Under the pieces are notes generated by a model. It did not search any database. It saw nothing but the letters and a program-made list of their open reading frames with translations, and had not been told where the DNA came from. 64,000 nt of DNA from Scytonema tolypothrichoides VB-61278 (GTDB taxonomy: Bacteria; Cyanobacteriota; Cyanobacteriia; Cyanobacteriales; Nostocaceae): the NCBI RefSeq assembly GCF_000828085.3, contig NZ_JXCA02000023.1, positions 225,655 to 289,654 on the forward strand. Reading direction: 5' to 3'. This document shows, in pieces, positions 27,213 through 35,743 of the stretch. Each line of letters begins with the position of its first letter. Positions within the stretch are counted from its first letter, which is position 1. The position numbers and the translations under genes were made by a program.

Positions 27213-27905
27213 ATGTTTAACTTCTCTACTTCCGACTCAATTCACATACCAGTTCTAGATAGTGCCTACACCGTTCCTTTTGCCAAACTTCCAGTTCATG
27301 TTTCTGTAACAAGCAAGGCGAAGCGTATAATTGACATCCTAGGTGCCATTGTAGGACTAGGGATTACGGCAGTCGTAGCGATTCCTCTTGCTATAGCTAT
27401 TATGCTGGATAACCCAGGAGCCATCTTTTACAGTCAAATTCGCTGCGGTCTGAACGGACGCTCTTTCCGGATCTGGAAATTCCGCTCTATGGTGGTTGGG
27501 GCTGAACGACTCAAGCATTTAGTCAATAATGAAGCTAAAGATCATCATATCTTCAAGAATGAGAATGACCCCCGCATGACTCGTGTAGGCAAGTTTCTCC
27601 GCCGTACCAGCCTAGACGAACTCCCTCAGTTCTGGAACGTACTGTTGGGGGAAATGAGTTTAGTTGGTACCCGTCCCCCCACTCCTGATGAAGTGATGCA
27701 CTACTCAAGTCACCACTGGAAACGGTTGAACGTCAAACCGGGCATGACAGGCGAATGGCAGGCTAATGGTCGCTCCACCGTCAAGGACTTTGAAGATATT
27801 GTTCGCATGGATTTAAACTATCAACACAATTGGTCTATTGCTTACGATATTAGTTTGATATTGAAAACCCTAAAGGTTGTCTTAAATAAGAATGGCGCTT
27901 GCTAG
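27213..27905 (+). CDS. Initiating sugar-1-phosphate transferase (WcaJ/WbaP catalytic domain)
   Basis: A bacterial sugar transferase of 230 residues. KRIIDILGAIVGLGITAVVA forms the single membrane-dipping helix. The catalytic part has SFRIWKFRSMVVGAE, ENDPRMTRVGKFLRRTSLDE, LPQFWNVLLGEMSLVGTRPP and PGMTGEWQANGR, all hallmarks of the polyprenyl-phosphate hexose-1-phosphate transferase family. It lacks the N-terminal multi-TM part of full WcaJ/WbaP, as do PglC-like short enzymes. It would start repeat-unit synthesis on undecaprenyl phosphate. The frame opens at a TTG (27147), but ATG 27213 is preferred; no strong ribosome-binding site precedes either. Confidence 0.93.
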   Translation: MFNFSTSDSIHIPVLDSAYTVPFAKLPVHVSVTSKAKRIIDILGAIVGLGITAVVAIPLAIAIMLDNPGAIFYSQIRCGLNGRSFRIWKFRSMVVGAERLKHLVNNEAKDHHIFKNENDPRMTRVGKFLRRTSLDELPQFWNVLLGEMSLVGTRPPTPDEVMHYSSHHWKRLNVKPGMTGEWQANGRSTVKDFEDIVRMDLNYQHNWSIAYDISLILKTLKVVLNKNGAC

Positions 27906-27952
27906 TAAAAGAGATGTCAGAATTGATATCTCAGTCTAGGGCTGTATTATGG

Positions 27953-28142
27953 AAAGCTGCGGATTCGCTTTTCGCAATCTCTCCGTCATTTCTGCATCTA
28001 ACGCACAAGTATCAGCAGCTTGGTAATATACCTAATCATCAGTAGAATCCGCAGTACCGTCCCAACGAATCAACGCCGTCATCCGTTCCGTTGGGAAACT
28101 TCAAAAGCACTACCCGAACCCTGATTCGCCATCGCCTCCGCG
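27953..28142 (-). pseudogene. Antisense fragment of a ChlH-like gene
   Basis: This stretch aligns with 31936-32121, part of the 3' end of the intact ChlH-like gene. Shared blocks include AAGTATCAGCAGCTTGG, ATCAACGCCGTCATCCGTT and CGAACCCTGATTCGCCATCG. Both lie in the same orientation, so it is a minus-strand fragment. It carries many substitutions and a 5-base duplication (CCGTTCCGTT) that shifts the frame. The fragment ends abruptly where the DevA-like relic begins. It is the remnant of a second copy, not a recent duplication, given the divergence. Confidence 0.85.
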
Positions 28143-28478
28143 CGCCAGAAAGTTTATCGGGTGGACAAAAGCAAAGAGTGGCGATCGCCTCCCTTGCGCG
28201 TGTCGCTTTGCGACTCAGCGTTCCCGAAAGGAACTCGCCCGCGCCCTCATCAGTTAACCAAAGATAGTTCTAGCAGATGAACCCACAGCAGCACTCGACA
28301 AGAAATCCGGGCGTGATGTCGTGGAATTGATGCAGACGCTAGCGAAAGAACAAGGCTGTACAATTTTTCTCGTGACTCATGATAACCGCATTCTTGATAT
28401 AGCTGATCGCATCATTTATATGGAAGATGGTCATCTTATCAGTGATGGGGTGGATGCTGCAGCGAAAGTGGGTTAATT
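28142..28478 (+). pseudogene. DevA-like ABC transporter ATPase relic
   Basis: The reading APESLSGGQKQRVAIASLAR contains the ABC signature LSGGQ, followed after a break by PKIVLADEPTAALDKKSGRD with the Walker B region, and IFLVTHDNRILDIADRI with the switch histidine. The Walker A half is missing. Between the signature and Walker B about 40 extra bases with palindromic character (GTCGCTTTGCGAC) break the gene, and a TAA stands in frame before the Walker B segment. It resembles the DevA/MacB ATPases of cyanobacterial exporters. It is not functional. Confidence 0.85.
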
Positions 28479-28567
28479 ACTTCTTTTCTGCCATAAAATT
28501 AGCGATTTTAAACCGCAGAGGCGCAGAGAACGCAGAGAAAATACGTTTTGCTGTCAGAAGTTTTGAT

Positions 28568-28743
28568 ATGCCAGCAAGAGATATCTATTTGAACCTGAAA
28601 CGACATTGTATTTGGCGGTGCGCGATAATATATTTACAGCTTTGTTCGAGGAACCAATTGGTAAACTTTTGATAGAGACAGAAAATCTCTATCTAGTCGT
28701 GTTCAATCCTGACAGTGAGACGATTGTGCAATGGATTCCTTAG
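28568..28743 (+). pseudogene. xisH: xisH with internal deletion
   Basis: The gene begins MPARDIY, the conserved XisH start, and then jumps in another frame to FEPETTLYLAVRDNIFTALF and IETENLYLVVFNPDSETIVQ. It ends WIP-stop at 28741-28743. The middle, roughly 80 codons in the family, is missing, and the two parts are out of frame. The stop overlaps the start of the xisI gene, the usual arrangement of these pairs. The gene is dead by deletion while xisI remains intact. Confidence 0.85.
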
Positions 28744-29066
28744 AGACTTATCGACGTATTATTAAAGATGTATTAATTCCATATACACAGATTCCTTACT
28801 CGCACGGAGATATCCAGTGTAAAACAGTCTTCGATAGTGAAAATCATAGCTATTTACTCATTACCTTAGGATGGGATGGTGTTAAGCGGATTCATGGTTG
28901 TTTAGTCCACATTGATATTATTGATGGTAAGGTTTGGGTGCAACGGGATGATACAGAGGATGGCGTTACCTATGAATTAGTAGCTGCAGGAATTCTCAAA
29001 GATAGGATTGTATTAGGATTTCATCCAGCTAATGTTCGTCCTCATACAGGATATGCAGTTGCTTAA
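28731..29066 (+). CDS. xisI: XisI family protein
   Basis: A 111-residue protein matching the XisI family (fdxN element excision controlling factor) along its length. Blocks include IIKDVLIPYTQIPYSHGD, VWVQRDDTEDGVTYELVAAG and the C-terminal IVLGFHPANVRPHTGYAVA. In Anabaena the XisH and XisI proteins are needed, with XisF, for excision of the fdxN element during heterocyst differentiation, but many dispersed copies have unknown roles. Some treat the pair as toxin-antitoxin-like. Here the partner xisH is deleted, so the gene is an orphan. Its start overlaps the xisH stop. Confidence 0.92.
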   Translation: MDSLETYRRIIKDVLIPYTQIPYSHGDIQCKTVFDSENHSYLLITLGWDGVKRIHGCLVHIDIIDGKVWVQRDDTEDGVTYELVAAGILKDRIVLGFHPANVRPHTGYAVA

Positions 29067-29163
29067 GGTTACGGTTGAAGATTAAGTTGTTCCAAAATTG
29101 ACAAATTTCTGGTCTCTGGATATCTGTGCCAAAATAAATTCAAACTTTTGTGACTATCAATCA

Positions 29164-30210
29164 ATGACGTGGGCACCAGGACAGAAATTACACCGCGATA
29201 AGTACGAAATAAAACGAGAGTTAGGAAGAGGACGGATTGGCATTACTTATCTTGCCACAAATAGGGATGGAAAAGAAACTGTTATTAAAACACTGAATCC
29301 CGATTTACTCAATCAACTTGGTTTAGAAGACCGTAATTACTTAGAATCAGGGTTTTTAGATGAAGCCCCTAAACTTGCAAGATGTCAACATCCTAATATT
29401 GTCCTTATGATAGAGTCCTTCAAGGAAGGGGACTTACCATGCATAGTCATGGAGTATATTTAAGGAGATAATTTAGGGAAACTTGTCAAATCACGAGGAT
29501 TTTTTCCAGAAAAAGAAGCCCTCGGTTACATTCAGCAAATTGGACAAGCACTTATTGAAGTTCATAAACAAGGATTCTTACATCGCGATATCAAACCAGA
29601 AAATATCATGGTGCGGGCGGGTACGTATCAAGCTGTTTTGATAGACTTTGACTTAGCCAGAGGATTTGACAGTCCGTTGACAAGTCGCGGTGCTAGGGTA
29701 GACGGATTTACACCGATTGAACTGTACTCCAACTCTACCAGACAGCAGACGCGACGCGGTGGTTGGACGGATATTTATTCTCTTGCTGCAACTTTATATG
29801 TATTATTAACAGGACAACAGCCAGTTAGTGCGATAGACAGGAAAGACCAAAATAAAAGATTAACTGAACCCAAAGAATTGAACAACAAAATTAGCGATCG
29901 CATTAACAATGCCATAATCCACGGAATGGAACTAGAACCAGAACAACGTCCCCAGACAGTAGAGGACTGGTTGAAAGAATTGGGGTTGCAAACAAGAGGT
30001 TTTTCTCCCCTCAAACTTCTTTGGATAAAACCTCTGTGGGCACGGATAATAGGCATTTTGACTGTGTTGGGGTTATTGGCAGGAATAATATCAGGATTAG
30101 ACGCCACTATAAATTTGCGGGATAAATTGTTTCCAAAACCATCACCTACACCCACCAATTCCACAATACAAGATACGACACCATCTCCCAACCTCTTGCA
30201 AAAAAAGTGA
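29164..30210 (+). pseudogene. Ser/Thr protein kinase interrupted by a nonsense codon
   Basis: From ATG 29164 the frame encodes YEIKRELGRGRIGITYLATN (glycine-rich loop) and TVIKTL (catalytic lysine) up to VMEYI. A TAA at 29461-29463 then stops it. The same frame continues without shift into GDNLGKLVKSRGFFPEKEAL, LHRDIKPENIM (catalytic loop), LIDFDLARGF (DFD instead of DFG), and a C-terminal membrane helix near WARIIGILTVLGLL. A single C-to-T or G-to-T change would explain the stop. The two halves are unlikely to work apart. It could be a real mutation or a sequencing error. Confidence 0.82.
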
Positions 30211-30403
30211 GAAAATTTTGCTTTTATGACTGATACCACCATTAGTCCGCGCAGGCGGACTTTGTTTGTATAGCCGCGATTTCTAATCGCCAGGTCTTTT
30301 TGCAAAATTGGGATGCTTTCAGTACTTATGGCAAACTGTAGCACCTACCACACCCGCAAAAGGCGTGTCAAAATCAATAATAGTTAACGACAAACCTTTA
30401 ATT

Positions 30404-31699
30404 ATGTACTGGGGCGAGGGGCAACTCATACACAACGGCAAATACAAGATAGAAAGACAGTTGGGCGGCGGCGGCTTTGCTGTCACCTACCAAGCAATAC
30501 ATACTCAGCTTAATCGCCGAGTCGTCATCAAAACACCAAATTTAAGTGTCCAAAACGATCCAGACTATCCCAAGTATCTTAAACGCTTTAAAAAAGAAGC
30601 ACAGATGCTGGGAGAATGTTGTGCAGACTCCCATCCTCATATTGTGCAAGTCTTCGACTTCTTTGAGGAAGATGGTCGTTCTTGTCTGGTAATGCAATAT
30701 ATACCAGGCGAGAGTTTGTGGCAGTTTGTACAAAACCGAGGGGCATTACCAGAAACTGAAGCTGTGAAATACATCCGACAAATAGGATCAGCTTTGGTGG
30801 AAGTGCATAAAAAAAGTATCCTTCATCTTGATGTCACCCCTCCCAATATTATGCTCAGTTTTGAGCCAGTAGTTCCTAACTCTGGTAAGGCGGTGCTGAT
30901 TGACTTTGGTATTGCTGGGGATATGTCTCCACCTAGTACACTTTCCAGAACTTTTGGTAATAAGGCATTTGCGCCTTATGAATTAGTGCGTAAAGGAATT
31001 CGTCACCCAACAGTGGATGTGTATTGTTTGGCTGCGTCCCTGTATTATGCTGTAACTGGGCAACGCCCCACCAACTCCTTTGACCGCTTTGATGACGAGG
31101 AATTAGTACCACCAAAAAAACTTGTCCCCAATCTTAGCAATGGTGTTAATCAGGTAATTCTGCAAGGCATGGCGTTAGAGGCAAAAGACCGTCCTCAGAC
31201 GATGCAAGAGTGGGTGAAATTATTGCTTGAAAGCACCCCACAGCCAACCCCTTCTGGCAAGCAGGGATCAGATTACTCTAACCTAGAAAATTTACTCATA
31301 GACAAGAAGTGGCGAGAAGCGGATGAGGAAACTGCTAGAGTGATGTTGAAAGTAGCTGGCACAGAAGAGCAAGGCTGGCTAGATGTGAAAGACATTAACA
31401 ACTTTCCCTGCACTGACTTACGCACTATTGACCAACTTTGGGTAAAATACAGTGGTGGACACTTTGGCTTTAGCGTACAAGAGCGCATTTGGCAGGAGTG
31501 CGGCAGCAAGGTGGATTATGAAACGGAGTGTAAGTTGGGCGATCGCGTTGGTTGGCGAAAGAATGGTAGTTGGTTAACTTATTCAGAACGGGACTTCTCC
31601 CTGAGTACCCCACGTGGGAATCTTCCTTCATCTGGGCATCTTCCTTTGCAATACTTCTCTCGTGTCCAGACTTGTAAAATGTCACATATTTATTACTGA
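30404..31699 (+). CDS. Ser/Thr protein kinase with C-terminal GUN4 domain
   Basis: The kinase domain covers about the first 270 residues, with the Gly-rich loop QLGGGGFAVTYQA, the lysine in RRVVIKT and LIDFGIAG (DFG). The catalytic loop reads LHLDVTPPN: the Asp and Asn are kept, but the HRD Arg is Leu and the Lys two residues after Asp is Thr. The C-terminal 140 residues are a GUN4 domain (LENLLIDKKWREADEETARV, FGFSVQERIW). GUN4 binds porphyrins and stimulates Mg-chelatase through ChlH. The frame opens at TTG 30308, but ATG 30404 (MYWGEGQLIHNGKYKIERQ) fits the family better. It lies tail to tail with a ChlH-like gene. Confidence 0.9.
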   Translation: MYWGEGQLIHNGKYKIERQLGGGGFAVTYQAIHTQLNRRVVIKTPNLSVQNDPDYPKYLKRFKKEAQMLGECCADSHPHIVQVFDFFEEDGRSCLVMQYIPGESLWQFVQNRGALPETEAVKYIRQIGSALVEVHKKSILHLDVTPPNIMLSFEPVVPNSGKAVLIDFGIAGDMSPPSTLSRTFGNKAFAPYELVRKGIRHPTVDVYCLAASLYYAVTGQRPTNSFDRFDDEELVPPKKLVPNLSNGVNQVILQGMALEAKDRPQTMQEWVKLLLESTPQPTPSGKQGSDYSNLENLLIDKKWREADEETARVMLKVAGTEEQGWLDVKDINNFPCTDLRTIDQLWVKYSGGHFGFSVQERIWQECGSKVDYETECKLGDRVGWRKNGSWLTYSERDFSLSTPRGNLPSSGHLPLQYFSRVQTCKMSHIYY

Positions 31700-31805
31700 T
31701 ACCTGGCACTCGGTCAAACAACAGTCCTCTTGTTGTGTTTGTAGTACGATGCTGGCAAACTGAGGGTTATAAAAGTTAGCGAAGATATAAACCCACACTA
31801 CCAGT

Positions 31806-34800
31806 CTAAACCCTCACCCCTTCAATCTCCTCATCCGTCAACTCATACAACTCCCGTAACTTCTGCAACTTATCCTCACCAGCCTCCCAAAACCCGCGTC
31901 CATGCGCCTCCAACATCCTCCCCACAAGATTACGAAAAGCTTCCGGATTCGCCTTCCGCAACTTTTCCGCCATCTCTGCATTTAAAGCATAAGTATCAGC
32001 AGCTTGGTCATATACCCAATTATCAGTAAAATCCGCAGTACCGCCCCAACCAATCAACGCCGTCATCCGTTGAGAAATCTCATAAGCACCACCCGAACCC
32101 TGATTCGCCATCGCTTCCGCCCATTTAGGATTCAGCAACTTGCTGCGATACTCCATCCGCAACAAATCATCCAAATTTCGGGGAGTCGTATCCTTCGAGA
32201 AACTTTCCACAAAACTAGTTGTTACTTTTTTCCCGCGTTGTTTTTCCGCCGCTTTCTTCAAACCACCAGTATTGGCATAATATTCTTGAATATCAGTCAA
32301 ACCGTATTCCACCGAATCAATTTCTTGGACAATGCGATCGCTTGTTTGCAAAAGCTTCTTCAACACTTCTGGTCTAGCTTGACCCTTATCTTGTCTACCA
32401 TAGCTAAACACATTGCGACCTTGCCAAGTATCCCCCAACTCATCCCCAGATTCCCAATTACTATCAACCACTCGGTCATTTACCAAAGAACCAAAATCAC
32501 CAGCAGGATTAGAAAACAACCTCGCCGAAACATTCTCCACCCCTTGCGCCTTCAAAGCCAAAGCGTGTTTTCTGATATAATTTTCGTCTTCAGGTTCATC
32601 AGCCTCAGCCGCCCGTTCAAACAAATCATCCAGCAACTCAATAATATTCACAAAACTATCCCGAAAAATCCCCGATAAATTCCCCAACACATCAATCCGG
32701 GGATGTCCAACCTCAGCCAAAGGCTTCAACTCATAACGAACAATTCGCCCCGTCCCCTCCTTCACAGCATCCGCACCAACCAACTCCAACAAAATACCAA
32801 GAGATTCCCCCTTCGTCTTAATCGCATCCAAACCCCATAACATCACCGCCACAGTTTCCGGATACGTCCCATTCTCTTGCAGATGCTGGGCAATAATCTT
32901 TTGACCAATTTCCCGTCCCCGTGCAAACGCCGCAGGCGAAGGCATACGATAAGGATCTAAAGCATGAATATTTCTCCCCGTAGGCAAAACACCCGCACCA
33001 TCCCGCAACAAATCCCCACCAGGCGCAGGAGGAATATACTCCCCATTTAAACCCCGCACCAAATTCGTCAACTCATCAGTCGTCTGCATCAACAAATCTC
33101 TAACTTGTTTCTCCTCTTGTTTGCTTTCTTCTTCTTTTCTTTCTTCTTCGCGCCCTTCGCGCCTATGTCCTTCGGACACGCTTCGCGAACGCGGTTCGTT
33201 TCCAAAATAAGCCTCCAAATACCCCGCCAACTCCTCCTCACTTGGCTTTTCCCCCAAAACATGCAACCCAGAAGAAAACAGACGATTCTCCAAAACCTGC
33301 AAATACTCGTACAACTTCACCAGATAATCATCAAAAGCATGACCACTAAACATCCGGACATTCTCCGGCGTAAACCCAATCCCCAACCGCTTCGCATCCT
33401 CAAACGGACAATCAGCATCCAAACCAGTATCCACAATCTTCTTACAAATCGCTTCCTTAAGAACATAATTCTTCTGCGGATCCTCTCGATACTCCGCAAT
33501 CAAATCCCGCAACGTCACCAACTCCTTATACAAACCCGCACGCCCATAAGGCGGGACATTGTGAGAAATCAACACCCCATAACCGCGACGCTTCGCCAAC
33601 ATAGACTCCGAAGGATTATTCGCCGCATATATATATAGATTCGGCAAATCCCCCAACAAAATATCAGACCAAGAATAACCCGTATTCCCCAAAGGAGAAC
33701 CAGGCAACCATTCTACAGTCCCGTGCATCCCAAAGTGAACAACAGCATCAGCGTCAAATTCATTTTGCAGCCATTTATAAAAAGCAGCATATTGAGGATG
33801 AGGAGTTAAATCTCGTTCAAACATCAACCGCATCGGATCACCTTGTAATCCCAATGGTGGTTGTACACCTATCCAAACATTTCCTAACTGAACACCGCCA
33901 ATATGAAATTCATCGCCATAAGTTTTAATCCCTGTACTTGTGAGAGATTTCCATTGTTTCTCAATCCGCGATGTGCGGAGATATCCCAGCCATTTCTCCA
34001 AAGTTCTGACATTAACTGATGAGGAAGCAATATTTTCCTCATCTTGCTTATCTTCCCCTGAAAGTTCATCTGCTTGTTTCACCAGACGAATCAACTCTTC
34101 TCCATCTTCGGGTAAATCCCCAACAGTGTATCCCTCGTCTTTCAACGCTTTAAGAAATTTTAGTAAACTTCTTGGCACATTTAACAACGCAGCTGTTCCC
34201 ACAGCACCATAACCAGGCGGGAATCCATACAAAATAATAGCAATCTTGCGTTCAGAGACAGGTTTTTGCCGTAAAGCAACCCAATTTTTCACTCTCCCAA
34301 TTAATCGTTGCACCCGTTCGGGAATCAGATAAATCTTTTCTCCTACCAAACCACCAAGAGGAACGGTGTCGATCGCCCCATCCAATTCTGGCAAAGCATA
34401 TAATACAACACTTTGCAATCCTCCAATACCTTGGCGCGTCCAAGAATAAATATCTTGAATCAGCAATGGTGCGGCGACAATGTATGGTACATTCTTAGCA
34501 GTAAGGATGCGTTTTGCAACATCAACTTGTCTTCCTGCTTCCATTGAACCAGCCGGACCACCTACAAGAGGAAAGCCAATGGTAGAGACAATGGCGTCAA
34601 CCTTTACTGCTTCTTTTGAAAGTGAGGCAATTTCTACGTTTCCTAGTTGTCTTTGTTGGGTTTCGTAGTTGGTTGTCATCCAATCTCGAACCGCGACATG
34701 ACCTTCTACACCATTAATAAAAATGGGTAATGGTGTCAAACCAGCTTCTTCAAAGTGACGAATGAGTTGGGGTATGTAAGGTTGTTTAGTAATAACGTGC

Positions 34801-35561
34801 TTGCGATAGAGGAGAATTCCTACAACGGGTTTTGTCTTGACGTGCGGCGTTGGCTTTGTCTTGACGTTGCATGAAACGTCAAGACACGATTTTTGATACC
34901 ATTCCAGATACTGGCGTGGTGATTCAAAAAATCCTTGGTAGTCGGGATGTAACAACCCCATATTCGGGGTTTCGACTGGCGGAGGAATTTCGCCCACCTT
35001 CAGACTTAAATATTTTTCTGCCAATGTCCAGAATAAAGCAGCGACGTTTTCTGGTCCACCAGCATTCCAGTAACCATATATAATAAGCCAGTTGCGTAAG
35101 TCTTGCACTTTTTGCACTGGCACATATTTCAATAGCTTTGGTCCTATTTTTAAAAAGCTAATATAACCTGCGAGTTTATCTTCTTCTCGTCCGTTGCTGA
35201 ATTTGTCTAAGATAAATTTAACTGGTTTGGGCATTCCTTTGGGTTTATCGCCGATGGCGAAAGCACCCAGCTTAGTTAAACTCAGCAATTCCAAGGCTGA
35301 CTCAAATATGAGGCGGATGGGGATATGGGATATGCGATCGCGCAACCACAACACCTGATCATAATCAAACAGCAAACTGCCAAAAAACACGTCAGCATCT
35401 TTTAGTGCTGCTTCCACCTCAGTTCGTTTGGTGGTGATGTCGCGATCGCTAAACACGCGAATATCCAACTCACTAACACGAGAAGTCGCCAAAAAAGCTG
35501 CCTTCCGATACAACTCGGCGTTGAATGATTCAAACCCAGCAATTAAGACGATACGTTTCAT
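31806..35561 (-). CDS. Magnesium chelatase H subunit-like protein (ChlH/CobN superfamily)
   Basis: A 1251-residue protein of the H-subunit family, which binds the tetrapyrrole and, with AAA+ I and D subunits, inserts metal. Recognisable blocks include RNWLIIYGYWNAGGPENVAA, VVHFGMHGTVEWLPGSPLGN, AANNPSESMLAKRRGYG and GWGGTADFTDNWVYDQAADT near the end. At 1251 residues it is shorter than the canonical cyanobacterial ChlH of roughly 1330, and the N-terminus differs, so it is probably the second ChlH/BchH-type paralogue. Its metal and substrate are open. A low-complexity, E/R/K-rich segment near residue 800 comes from an inserted palindrome (33148-33196). The 3' end has a fragmentary duplicate at 27953. 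Confidence 0.9.
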   Translation of the reverse strand: MKRIVLIAGFESFNAELYRKAAFLATSRVSELDIRVFSDRDITTKRTEVEAALKDADVFFGSLLFDYDQVLWLRDRISHIPIRLIFESALELLSLTKLGAFAIGDKPKGMPKPVKFILDKFSNGREEDKLAGYISFLKIGPKLLKYVPVQKVQDLRNWLIIYGYWNAGGPENVAALFWTLAEKYLSLKVGEIPPPVETPNMGLLHPDYQGFFESPRQYLEWYQKSCLDVSCNVKTKPTPHVKTKPVVGILLYRKHVITKQPYIPQLIRHFEEAGLTPLPIFINGVEGHVAVRDWMTTNYETQQRQLGNVEIASLSKEAVKVDAIVSTIGFPLVGGPAGSMEAGRQVDVAKRILTAKNVPYIVAAPLLIQDIYSWTRQGIGGLQSVVLYALPELDGAIDTVPLGGLVGEKIYLIPERVQRLIGRVKNWVALRQKPVSERKIAIILYGFPPGYGAVGTAALLNVPRSLLKFLKALKDEGYTVGDLPEDGEELIRLVKQADELSGEDKQDEENIASSSVNVRTLEKWLGYLRTSRIEKQWKSLTSTGIKTYGDEFHIGGVQLGNVWIGVQPPLGLQGDPMRLMFERDLTPHPQYAAFYKWLQNEFDADAVVHFGMHGTVEWLPGSPLGNTGYSWSDILLGDLPNLYIYAANNPSESMLAKRRGYGVLISHNVPPYGRAGLYKELVTLRDLIAEYREDPQKNYVLKEAICKKIVDTGLDADCPFEDAKRLGIGFTPENVRMFSGHAFDDYLVKLYEYLQVLENRLFSSGLHVLGEKPSEEELAGYLEAYFGNEPRSRSVSEGHRREGREEERKEEESKQEEKQVRDLLMQTTDELTNLVRGLNGEYIPPAPGGDLLRDGAGVLPTGRNIHALDPYRMPSPAAFARGREIGQKIIAQHLQENGTYPETVAVMLWGLDAIKTKGESLGILLELVGADAVKEGTGRIVRYELKPLAEVGHPRIDVLGNLSGIFRDSFVNIIELLDDLFERAAEADEPEDENYIRKHALALKAQGVENVSARLFSNPAGDFGSLVNDRVVDSNWESGDELGDTWQGRNVFSYGRQDKGQARPEVLKKLLQTSDRIVQEIDSVEYGLTDIQEYYANTGGLKKAAEKQRGKKVTTSFVESFSKDTTPRNLDDLLRMEYRSKLLNPKWAEAMANQGSGGAYEISQRMTALIGWGGTADFTDNWVYDQAADTYALNAEMAEKLRKANPEAFRNLVGRMLEAHGRGFWEAGEDKLQKLRELYELTDEEIEGVRV
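33148..33196. repeat. Palindromic repeat inside the ChlH-like gene
   Basis: CGCGCC...TATGTCCTTCGGACACG and CTTCGCGAACGCG form nested palindromes. They encode the odd charged stretch RSRSVSEGHRREGREE, which looks unlike its surroundings. The TATGTCC-NNN-GGACACGCT core also occurs near 59478, with a relative near 38283. The insertion keeps the frame. Confidence 0.65.
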
Positions 35562-35634
35562 GTCTTGCGATAGAAAGCTAGTGGTTTTCTATCTTTATAT
35601 TGTGACCGATAATTCCGCACAAGGTACAAGCGCC

Positions 35635-35743
35635 TATCAGTTATCAGTTATCAGTTATCAGTTACCAGGAAGGTTAAGAAATCGCTTCCTCTGTTCACTG
35701 TTCACTGTTCACTGTTCCCTGTTCCCTGTTCACTGTTCCCTGT
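35635..35743. repeat. Short tandem repeats (TTATCAG and TTCACTG/TTCCCTG heptamers)
   Basis: At least three tandem TTATCAG units are followed by tandem TTCACTG and TTCCCTG units. These are the reverse-strand forms of the motifs at 5084-5208. The tract fills most of the gap between the ChlH-like and CHAD genes and runs up to the CHAD stop codon. Confidence 0.85.

Noticed and set aside
28427-28672. 81-codon frame in the relic region
   Set aside because: It runs across the end of the DevA relic, a dispersed GCAGAGGCGCAGAG repeat and the start of the xisH relic in a wrong frame.
32004-32678. 224-codon plus-strand frame
   Set aside because: It lies opposite the ChlH-like gene and has biased, repeat-like composition with no motif.
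33105-33638. 177-codon plus-strand frame
   Set aside because: It lies opposite the ChlH-like gene and encodes low-complexity sequence; it is a shadow of the real gene.
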